NCBI GenBank assembly: GCA_021787635.1
Contig: JAJYLO010000003.1
Coordinates: 1-40,763, forward strand
Direction of reading: 5' to 3'
DNA length: 40,763 bases
DNA from: a bacterium
Lineage (GTDB): Bacteria; Patescibacteriota; Microgenomatia; UBA1406; GWC2-37-13
Of this stretch, positions 8,335 to 17,600 are shown in pieces (position 1 is the stretch's first letter; the number at the start of each line of letters is the position of its first letter). Both the position numbers and the translations under genes were made by a program. The notes beneath the pieces are model-generated. The model searched no databases and had not been told where the DNA came from. It saw only the letters and a list, made by a program, of their open reading frames with translations.

Positions 8335-9423
8335 ATGGACAGCAACAGTCTTCTGACTCACTATTATGATGAAGGGGATTCGGCCTATATTTATTCGGTC
8401 CTATCCAGCTTGTCCCGCTCACGACGCCAAAAACAAGTTTTTCGCGAATTGCAGGAAAAAGAGTTGGAACACCAGCAAATTTTTGTCCGTTTACTGAATA
8501 AAAATAAAATTAAATATGCTCCTTATCGTCCCTCACTGAAAATAAAATTGATGGCTTGGCTGGCCCGCTCCGGTTTTGCCGCTTCGATTTTGAAAATCCG
8601 CATCTTTGATGAGAGTCGGGAAGTGGGAACATATCTGCTTGAAGCCAATCAAAAAAACATTCCCGGCACCGTAGCCCGCGACGAAGCATCTCATTCGCAG
8701 ATCCTGCAGAAAATGACGATCGGACGGGCCAGCGAAACCTGGCATCATCACGAGACCGGCGGTATGCTGCGCAACATCATTTACGGTTTTAATGACGGTC
8801 TGACGGCCAATTTTGGCCTAATCATGGGCGTTATCGGTTCGGCGGCTAATCATCAGGCAGTTCTTATTTCCGGACTGGCCGGCTTGATCGCCGACACCTT
8901 ATCGATGGGTTCATCCTCTTTTTTGGCAGCGACGTCGGAGCAGGAAGTTCAGCACCATGAAATCGCCCTCGAAAAAGAAGAGATGGAACTGATGCCCAAA
9001 GCCGAACAAAAAGAATTATCTTTAATTTATCAATCCAAAGGCTACTCCACCAAATTAGCCGACAAAATCGCCAAGGACATTATGGCCGGCGGCCAAAAAC
9101 TGGCCCTGGCGGAAATGACCACACAGGAATTGGGGATTGCGGCGGAAAACATTCCTCCCTTAAAAGAAGGTGTCGTCACCGGTTTATCCACAATGTTTGG
9201 CGCCGTAATTCCCTTACTGCCTTTATTTTTCGGCCATTCCCTATTTTATATCATTTTGGCGTTTGCCATCAGCATGCTCACTCATTTTGCCGTCGGCGCT
9301 CTACGCAGCATATTTACTGGCCGAGGCATAATCCGATCAGGATTCGATATGTTTATCGTCGGTCTAGGCGTCGCTGCCATTGCCTATTTTATCGGCGATT
9401 TCATCGTCACCCGAATATTCTAA
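8335..9423 (+). CDS. Ferritin-like domain fused to VIT1/CCC1-family metal transporter
   Basis: This is a predicted iron/manganese transporter of 362 aa. The N-terminal half (about 1-140) has the spaced Glu/His pairs of an erythrin/ferritin-like helical bundle: EKELEHQQIF and, later, ARDEASHSQIL. The C-terminal half starts with IIYGFNDGLTANFGLIMGVIG, the first VIT1/CCC1 helix. It then has SMGSSSFLAATSEQEV and a hydrophilic metal-binding insertion rich in Glu and Met (ALEKEEMELMPKAE), followed by three hydrophobic helices to the end. This two-domain layout is known from MbfA-like iron exporters. The last 60 bases overlap the convergent dus gene. Fe2+ or Mn2+ export or storage is inferred from family. 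Confidence 0.85.
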   Translation: MDSNSLLTHYYDEGDSAYIYSVLSSLSRSRRQKQVFRELQEKELEHQQIFVRLLNKNKIKYAPYRPSLKIKLMAWLARSGFAASILKIRIFDESREVGTYLLEANQKNIPGTVARDEASHSQILQKMTIGRASETWHHHETGGMLRNIIYGFNDGLTANFGLIMGVIGSAANHQAVLISGLAGLIADTLSMGSSSFLAATSEQEVQHHEIALEKEEMELMPKAEQKELSLIYQSKGYSTKLADKIAKDIMAGGQKLALAEMTTQELGIAAENIPPLKEGVVTGLSTMFGAVIPLLPLFFGHSLFYIILAFAISMLTHFAVGALRSIFTGRGIIRSGFDMFIVGLGVAAIAYFIGDFIVTRIF

Positions 9424-10332
9424 TATCTTTTTTACATCATCCAAACATTCCGTTTTCATTAACCGGTTTTTCAAATCGGCGGCATGCGGCAGCGATTTAA
9501 CATACCAGACAAAATGCTTTCTTAAAGATCGGAAATCCCCATTGGGAAAATATTGATTAAACAATTGACAATGCCGGTAAAGAATTTGAATTCTTTCCGC
9601 AAAAGACGGGGAATGGCCGCCGAACATCCAGGGGTTGCCAAAAGCCGCCCGGCCGATCAATACGCCGTCAATTTGGTAATCCTTAATCTTCTTTTTCGCT
9701 TCGTCCAAACTCTTGATGTCGCCGTTGCCGAAGAATTTCGTCTTTGTTCCCCGGACGATGGCCCCCGCTTTAGCGATCTCCTCCCAATGGGCATGACCGG
9801 AGTAACGTTCACTGTACGATCGAGCATGGAGCGTTATGATATCCAGCTCGGTTTCCAAAAGTGAACCAATCCATTCTTTAATTATCGGCTTGTTGAAACC
9901 GATCCGCGTTTTGACAGAAACGAATGCTTTCTTTTTACCCCAATCAGCAACGGCTTTTTTAACGGTTTTTATAATTGCCTGCGCCAATTTCGGCTGCAAT
10001 ATCAATGCGGCGCCGCTACCTCTTTTAACGATATTGTTATCCGGACAACCCATATTGATATCAATACCGTCGAAACCGGCTTCCAAAGCAATTATTGTTG
10101 CTTTATAAAAATTATCCGGTTCGTTTCCCAGAAGTTGGGCAAAGATTGGTGTTTTTGTCTGATGCCGCAGAAGCATTTTGGTAATCACCGGTTTGCCTAA
10201 AATCAAACCGTTCACCGGGACAAATTCCGTATACAAAATATCGGGCCGGCTGCATTCGTCAACAATTTGGCGAAACACAACATCCGTCACGCCGTCAATC
10301 GGCGCCAGACCGATTATCGGAAAATTTAACAT
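9364..10332 (-). CDS. dus: tRNA-dihydrouridine synthase
   Basis: This FMN enzyme reduces uridine to dihydrouridine in tRNA D-loops. The 322-aa protein has the family opening IIGLAPIDGVTDVVFR. The active-site segment is GIDINMGCPDNN, with the catalytic Cys at residue 96, where many family members read NMGCP followed by other residues. Further motifs are VKTRIGF, TLHARSYSERYSGHAHW (FMN/substrate His) and NGDIKSLDEA, then DGVLIGRAAFGNPW near the C-terminal domain. The start at 10332 leads straight into the first strand. The C-terminal 20 codons overlap the end of the VIT1-type gene on the other strand. The DusA/B/C subgroup cannot be assigned confidently. Confidence 0.92.
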   Translation of the reverse strand: MLNFPIIGLAPIDGVTDVVFRQIVDECSRPDILYTEFVPVNGLILGKPVITKMLLRHQTKTPIFAQLLGNEPDNFYKATIIALEAGFDGIDINMGCPDNNIVKRGSGAALILQPKLAQAIIKTVKKAVADWGKKKAFVSVKTRIGFNKPIIKEWIGSLLETELDIITLHARSYSERYSGHAHWEEIAKAGAIVRGTKTKFFGNGDIKSLDEAKKKIKDYQIDGVLIGRAAFGNPWMFGGHSPSFAERIQILYRHCQLFNQYFPNGDFRSLRKHFVWYVKSLPHAADLKNRLMKTECLDDVKKILEYSGDDEIADKIGNGSDA

Positions 10333-10362
10333 ATTAAATTTTAAAATCAGACGAAAATAGTA

Positions 10363-10368
10363 TATATT
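10363..10368 (+). promoter_or_regulatory. -10-like box before the 128-aa gene
   Basis: TATATT lies 6 bases before the GTG at 10375. It sits in a 42-base, very AT-rich gap that separates this gene from the divergent dus gene. Confidence 0.4.
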
Positions 10369-10374
10369 ATATTA

Positions 10375-10761
10375 GTGGACCAAACCTTAATAAATCAAGG
10401 CGCTTGCGCCAGTAATAATTGTGAAGAGTTTAGAAAATATATTGAGGTTGAGGTTTTAAAAATCATTAAAGATTTATCGGAAAAGGGGACGGTGACACAA
10501 GAAAGGATCCAGGAAATGGCCAAACTGACGCTTGAGTTAATTAAGCCCGGAATGACTTTGGAATCATTGTATGAAAACGCCGTCAAGCTGGATGACCGCT
10601 ATTTGGAACTGGCTCCGGTCGTTTATCACGTCATGAAGCAATATGAGGAAAAATATGAAAAAAAAGCGCTTGGTGTCGTTTCGCAGATGATTAAGCAGGG
10701 GAATTATGACCAGGCGCAGGCAATGGTCAAAAAGGTGTTACAATTTAAGATCGCTAACTAA
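10375..10761 (+). CDS. Small helical protein, unknown function
   Basis: I do not recognise this family. The 128-aa product starts at GTG and is soluble, with no signal peptide or membrane segment. It is rich in Lys, Glu and Leu and looks almost entirely alpha-helical. It has two near-N-terminal Cys (GACASNNCEEF), which could be a small metal or disulphide site. The C-terminal half looks like a helical hairpin (MIKQGNYDQAQAMVKKVLQF). The next gene starts one base after its stop codon, so the two are probably co-transcribed. That places it at the head of the giant-protein locus. Confidence 0.75.
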   Translation: MDQTLINQGACASNNCEEFRKYIEVEVLKIIKDLSEKGTVTQERIQEMAKLTLELIKPGMTLESLYENAVKLDDRYLELAPVVYHVMKQYEEKYEKKALGVVSQMIKQGNYDQAQAMVKKVLQFKIAN

Positions 10762-10762
10762 T

Positions 10763-11623
10763 ATGGTAGCATCTTCCGAATCGGTTGTCGTTGGTGCACC
10801 GATGCTAGAAAGAACGGTACAATCTTCAAATTCAGAAAACGCTTCAGAAGCCGATTTGGCCATGGACAAAGCCACCCAAAAGTCAGCCGGCGAAGGCATA
10901 AATAATCCCGACAAAGCCCGTAACGCTTTGGAAATGATTGTTAAAGGTTTTAAAAAATCCACTCCAGAAGGCAGCACCCAAGTCAGATTAAATCTGGCAA
11001 TCGGTGATCAGGATTTGGAAGGTCTGAGAAAAAGTGAAAATCCGCAAGAAAAAGCTTTATCTTGTGATTTTGGCATCGCCATGTACCAGAAACAAATTAC
11101 GGATTTAGATGCGCGTGATCCCTGGCACGGAAAAAATCCAGATCCGGATTATGAAGGAAATAAATTGAAAGCCGCTTATCAGGCAAAAATTGTCGCCTTA
11201 AGAGCAGAAAGAGGTGGACTTAAAGATAAAGACGGCCATCCCCTTCCGGCCGAATCGCAAATCAATGCCCTGGCCAAAAAATTCGCCCAAGGGGATAAAG
11301 AAAACAAACAGGCGGAAAATGACCCCATCAGTCTGCTAACGGATAAATTTAACGCCGCCGCCCGCAGTAAAGAAGGAAAGGCACAGCTCGATAAGGTGAT
11401 CCAATCTCTAAAGCAGGGCTTGCCGCCGGAAGAACAGGAAGCGATTGATACGATCGCCGGCGCCATCGAAGAACAGCAAAAAGACGTGACTAAAGAAACA
11501 AAAAGTAATACTATTAAAAGCGCCGAAAAAAAAATTTTAAAGATCGGCGGTAGCGCCGCGGCCCTAATGCTTCTTATGATGTGGATGGCGTCCAGGGAAA
11601 GGCAAGGACCGGCAATGGAATAG
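10763..11623 (+). CDS. Hypothetical protein with C-terminal hydrophobic tail
   Basis: No family is recognised. The ORF track starts at 10706, but that would overlap the upstream gene by 56 bases. The ATG at 10763, one base past the upstream stop, is far more likely and gives 286 aa. The protein is hydrophilic, charged and low in aromatic residues, suggesting helical or disordered structure. It ends with one short hydrophobic stretch (GGSAAALMLLMMWMA) and a few polar residues, which could be a C-terminal membrane anchor. It lies 61 bases before the giant gene and in the same direction, so a linked role is plausible but unproven. Confidence 0.75.
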   Translation: MVASSESVVVGAPMLERTVQSSNSENASEADLAMDKATQKSAGEGINNPDKARNALEMIVKGFKKSTPEGSTQVRLNLAIGDQDLEGLRKSENPQEKALSCDFGIAMYQKQITDLDARDPWHGKNPDPDYEGNKLKAAYQAKIVALRAERGGLKDKDGHPLPAESQINALAKKFAQGDKENKQAENDPISLLTDKFNAAARSKEGKAQLDKVIQSLKQGLPPEEQEAIDTIAGAIEEQQKDVTKETKSNTIKSAEKKILKIGGSAAALMLLMMWMASRERQGPAME

Positions 11624-11667
11624 GCCTTGATTTTCCGTCAGATATTCGTCATTATTATTGCAACCAT

Positions 11668-11673
11668 TATATT
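11668..11673 (+). promoter_or_regulatory. Possible -10 box of the giant gene
   Basis: TATATT lies 11 bases before the ATG at 11685 in an AT-rich 61-base gap. No good -35 or Shine-Dalgarno sequence is seen. Confidence 0.35.
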
Positions 11674-11684
11674 TTATTTAATAA

Positions 11685-14600
11685 ATGACCTTCGTTCCTG
11701 CCATCACTGAAAATCCTAGTCAAACTCTCGTTCCACCTTCGGAAGAAGAATCGCGAAATCTCGGTCGGAAAATAAAGGACGCTTATACCGGCTTTCTAAA
11801 CAAAGTGACTTTCCCGATAACCAAAAAAGAAATTCAGGTTCTGAATTTGGTGAATAAAGTCGTCTCCACTCTTCCCAATATCCCGATTGCTCCCAATGTT
11901 GTAAAGGCTTATATACCTGCAATGGAGGCACAATTGGCGCTCGCCGGTTTTGATCCGCAAACCGGAGACTACAATAAGCTTCCTTTTAAAAATCGGGCAT
12001 TAAAAGCCGCCCAATTAGCCGGTGAATCTTTGGGTAGGGGATTGCTGGTGGCAGCCGACGCTTTAGCCGGAAATACGGCCGAAACAGCCCTATATGAAGG
12101 TTTAAAAAAAGTAACTTCCGCGACAACACCGGCAGAGTTGGCAAAATTGTGGCCGAAAATTTTAAAAAACATTGCGACTAAAGTAAATAACGACCAGTTT
12201 ACAGCATTAGTAAATTCTATAAGTAGCGCCCAAGAGTTTACCAGCAATCATCTTGTCCTTCAAAATACACTGGAAACAGCGATAAAAAATGCCAACATTG
12301 CTCAAAAAATTGAAGAAAGACTGAAGGCTTTAGAAAATAAACCGGAAGTGCAAAATGTTTCGGAAAAAAAGCAGCAACGCGGAGAAGTCGCTTCACAGGT
12401 GGTAAAAATGTCTGACGCGGTTTGCGATGGGCAAAACGTCAAATTGGGCTACATCGAAAAAGACGAAGACGGAAACGATTTGAATGAAGCAGCGAAAAAA
12501 CAGCAAGCAGCCACTTTAGCCGATAAATTATCAAGTAGTGCCGCTTTCGGCAAAAAAATAACCGGCGATGAAATTTTGGCACTTAGTCAAGATGTAAATG
12601 AGCTGACCGGAGAAAATGGTCCCTTTGCCGGTATTTATCTTGTTTGTTTGAATCGGCCGGATAATCCGCTGGCGAGCGCTGTCGCCAGCGTAGTTTTTCT
12701 CCAGATTTTACGAGATCTTGTTAAATCAAATCCTGATATTTCGCATGAAGAAATAATAAATTCCGGAGTGGCTAATGTTGATGCTGTCATAAAGCAGCTT
12801 TATGCTGGTAAGCTCGACCAGTCTTCAAGTGTAGATTTAGCAGTATCTTTGGTCGACAAATCGGGATATATGACTTCAATGTCAAAAAATAACGCCAAAA
12901 TTGCCGTATTCGGACGATCTGGCAATGTTAAAAACAATATTGCCGGCGGTTTAATCGTAGAAACAAAATTAACTTTTACCGACAAGGTTGTCCTATCCAG
13001 CGGAGACAAAATAAGTGCTTTAACCAATCAACTGATTCAGAAAAAAATAAATCCAAAGGTGAAGGAAATGGTCGATTTTATCGCCTCATCGGGCCAGTCC
13101 GCTGCCGCCGTCGAAGTAACAGAGGCTCAAGCCGCTCAAAACGTTCCGTCGCCAGCACCTGTTGTCAATGGAGAACAAGCAACCAATGGAGAGCAATCCG
13201 AAAGAGTTTACGACGAAAATTATCCTTACTATGCCGATCTGCCTGAAGGATATAGCCTGGATGAAGTCGCTAAACATTTGGTGAGGACAAAAACAGTGGT
13301 TGAGCCCGATGGCAGCCGACGGCAGGTAGAAATTAATTACTTGACTGAAGTTGACGGACTTTTAGAAAAAGCCAAAAATTTATTTGTCCGAAAACCGGAC
13401 GAGTCAGATTATGATTACCACCGCCGTTTGTTGGGCGAACTCGAGCACAGGGTGCGTTTTCCCAACAAATGGAAAAACCCGGCCAAACAGGATGAACTTT
13501 ACCGCGAGACGAAAATCAAAACCGATCAGGAAGTGCTATTAATGGCAATCGAAGCCAAAAGGGCGTTTGCCGACCGGGAAGCCTTACAAGGTACATGGGG
13601 TTTTAATGACGACCTTCATCGCCGGGAAGTACATACGGAAGTTTCTCACAATACCGCCATTGCTAAAGTCAACGATCGTCTGCAAAAGTATTTTAGGGAA
13701 AAAGGGGAGCCGGCCGAACTACCGGAAGATGATTTAGTTTCGTTTACTTTAATTGCCGATATCCTAATGGATGTCAAAGATCCGGCGTTAGGAAATGCGG
13801 GTGCAACATACCGGGAAGCTTTTAAAAAACTGGAAGCCGCTGTCGAAACTAATCCAGCTAGCAACCGAGAATTATTAGAATTAAGGCGTTATTTTTATCG
13901 TAATGCCATTGATGCCCTAGCTTCAAAAGAATTGACGATACCCTTATCACCGGCAGCGACGCCGCAAGAACAAGTGCTGCAGGACATGAGAAGCCTGATC
14001 CAAAATTTGGAATACCGGCTTTCACAAGGCACATCGGCCGACCTTTTAATCGGTGCTTATAAAGGTGTCGTTGGCGGCCTTCAGGAAGGTAAAGGTAGAG
14101 AAAAAAGGAAAACTACTACTGACAAAGTCAAATCTTTACTAGAAAAACATCCGCAGGTAATTGTCGATATGGCATTGAAAGGCGGAGAGTTAATGCAAAG
14201 AAGAGCTCGTTATGAGGGGCCGAAGCAAAAAGGAATTCCTGATAAAATCTACCGTAAAAAGTTTGTTCAAGGACCGGAGGAAGAAGCGCAAGAGACGCAA
14301 AAAATTTCGCCAAAAGGACAACCTTCAACTAAAAAACAGGCTCCGCCTCCCGCACCGGCTGGCGAACAACCACAGGAAGGTAGCTCGGAACCAACAATAC
14401 CTTCAGAAAAACGCAGGATGCCGCCGGCTCCTAGCAGCGGAACCACACAGCCGCCTTCAACACCCGGCCAGCCGCCACAACCGACGCCAGAACCGTTGCC
14501 AACCGAATTACGGGCCGCCGTCGTCTCCGCCCAACAGCGCGTTGACCGTTTTAACGCCCAGGGTGAACTGACGCAAGAGGGAATGCAAGTATTGGAAGAG

Positions 14601-17600
14601 AGGCGCCGTGAAATGGGACGCCTCATTATGAATGAAGACCGGAAAAAATGGGAGGGCCGATTTTCTTTCCTGAAACAATGGATACCTCGTTTTTGGAAAT
14701 ATACTTTGGGAGATACGGCTACCTACTCCAAAGAATCTTCCCACGGTTTGAAATTACTGGCGGTCGCCGGAATCAATGTCACCACTTTACCTTACGATGT
14801 TTTCCAAGAAGTCGATAAGATGGCAAGAGTTAGAGTTGCCGCTAATCGGGCAACGCGTGGTCAACGTTTTACCGGCCGGTTGCGGGATATTGGACATGAA
14901 CTGACTTTTACTACACGCGATTTGCATCGGGAAAGGGTAAAAATCGTTGAAGGCTTGAGGATGGCGGCGGAGGACCCGACTTCACCCCTCAGCCAATCTT
15001 TCATTAATGAATTGCAACAAGCTAATCAACAAAATTTGCTTACACGATTTAATGAAGTTTTAGCCAATGATGTCCGCGCCGGTGAAGCTTTGGCTAGAAG
15101 GATTAATACCAAATTCGGTGACGAATTGATCCATAAAGTTGTCGGAGAAAAGGTGGAGTTGAATGTTAATTTAAATACACCCGAAGGACAAACGGTAACC
15201 AACTTTTTAAAATATCGGGTAATTGAAAAATTATTGGTGGAGGGTATTAGAAATAATGGGCAAATTCCCGATGCCATCTATCTGCAAGTTAACCGTGACT
15301 TGCAGAATTTCTTTTTGAGTAAAGATTTCATATTATGGTTGGATAAATTGTTACCGGCACAACGGCAAATGTTCGAGGAATCACTCTCCACGGTTTCCGA
15401 TATTACGGCTTTGACAAGAGAAACATTGTTACCCCAGGTTACTCAGGCTTGGAAAAGCAGCGAGCGCAATATTGCGCTGGAAGATTATATTCATAACAAT
15501 TTACTATCCAATTTTAATTTATCACTTAACCTAGGGACGCTTGAAGCCGGACAAAAGGGAGTCATCGGCGAGGGAGTCTTAGAAAGGCTGACAGCCCGGG
15601 CCGTGACCAACGAACGCGTGCACAATCTGTATCAGCAGGTTAGAACTTCCACTGCACCGGTATATACCCCACCGGCCCAGCCAGCTCCTGTCCAAACTTT
15701 GGCTCAGCAGCAATACCAAAATTACATGAACGCAGCCGTAAATAGAAGTGCCGTCATCTCAACCATCGCTAATTTGGGAACAAGCAACGTTACATTGGGG
15801 TTGGCTACCGGAATCGGTTTGTATGCCGCTAAAGCGACTTTGGGGAGTGCCGGGTGCTTGGCCGTACCGATTCTCGGCGGATCGATTGTTTCCGGAGCTT
15901 TCCGGGCAGCACAGGAACACCGTCTATTTACCCGCGAATGGGAAGAGCACAATGTCGAACGCGAATTGAACTACAGCTTTCCCCAGGAAGGCCGCCGACG
16001 CCGGGAGATGCAGGGCTTGGAGCTGCATCACCGACGGATGGAGGCAGACCTTACCAGTCCGATGCGCACATTGCTCACTAGAGTGGATAACGGACAAATT
16101 ACTGATCCGGAAATTTTGCAGCTAATGGGCTTGGTAGCCGATACGGAGGCGCGGATGGACTTCAGCGACAACCGTGGCGAAAAAGGACTTTTCAGCGCTA
16201 CCCAACCTCAAACCTATCAGGTGGAAAAAACCAATTTGGAATTCACCAAAGCCCAGGCTAAAGTCGCCTTACGCAATCTTCTGACAAGCAATCCGACGAA
16301 ATTGACCGCTTTGGCCAATCAACTGGGAATTAATTTCCCGACCACCGGCCCGAATGTCGATTTCATTTTAAGCACTCTAAGAGATACTCAAATTGCCAAT
16401 ATCCAGAACGGTACGGCAGCGACAGCCAGCCAGCAATTGGCTTTTGGAAATTTGTCGCTGACCCAAGCCCAATCGGTTGATCATCGGGAAAATGCCTTTC
16501 GCTTTGTCCGGGCAAGAAGGGATGTCGGCGCGTTTGCGACGACGGTGGCGGCCGGCGGCGTCAGTTATCTTTTGAGTGAAGCGGCTTCCGACCTTGCCCA
16601 ACAAGCCGTTACTGCCGCTTCTTCCTGGAATGTTCCGGCTTTAAATTCGGCATTTCAGGCATTGGGCTTGATCCATCAAGAAATCCCAACCGGTAACAAT
16701 ATCGTCCAAATCGACAATCATCTGAAGGTCAATCTTCCCGATAAATGGCATCTGGTCGGACCCGTCGACTTCAAGAATCATCAATTTACGGTCGAGGACG
16801 CGGCCGGCAATCGGTCGATTTTTGGTTTTACGGATGATGCCCAGGGAGGCCACATCCAAAATCTAGTGGGGGGAAATGCGCCGGTAAATTGGATCGAACA
16901 CTCGGGAGCGCAGGGAGTGACGCAACAGCTTAGTAAGACCCCTACCCCTCTTGCTGTACCGACTGGTACACCCTACCAGGAAGTCGCCGGGATCAAGTTC
17001 AGTCTTCCCGCAACTTATCACGTCACCCAGACTGCCGCCGGGGTTGATATAAGTGACGCCAACGGCGCTATTCATCATTTCAACTTATCTTTCGACGCCA
17101 ATCATCATGCCATTCTGACACCCACAGATCAGAATCTTATTCCTCATATTACGGAAACACCCGGTTCTCCCGGATCCACGATAACGAATTCAAATCAAAT
17201 CGAGGCGATTTGGAAAGACCAGGGCCTGGAACAGAAATATCCGGGAGTGAAATTCTGGAATAATCTTACACCCAAATCCGATTATCAGGAACTCCAGGGA
17301 TATGATTTCGTTTTCAAAAATTCCCACGGTCAATATGGCATCGTTTTTGACAGTAGTATAATGGATAAAACTTTGGATCCGACCACTCACCAGTGGATGA
17401 ACGTCAATAATCTTCTGGAACATAGCAAGACCGGCCAGGCCCAGTTTTCTTTTCAGCTCGGCGGCCATCACGACAGCCTGAAAATCGATGCCAATTTCCA
17501 GACTAATAAACTGTCAATCGATCCGTCAAGCGACTCCCCGCTGACAAGAGACGGCGCGGCAATCATGTGGGCCGGTCCGGACGGTACAATGGCCGCCCAT

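Noticed and set aside
14212-14571. 119-aa ORF over the Pro-rich linker of the giant protein
   Set aside because: Low-complexity GC-rich linker sequence keeps several frames open by chance.
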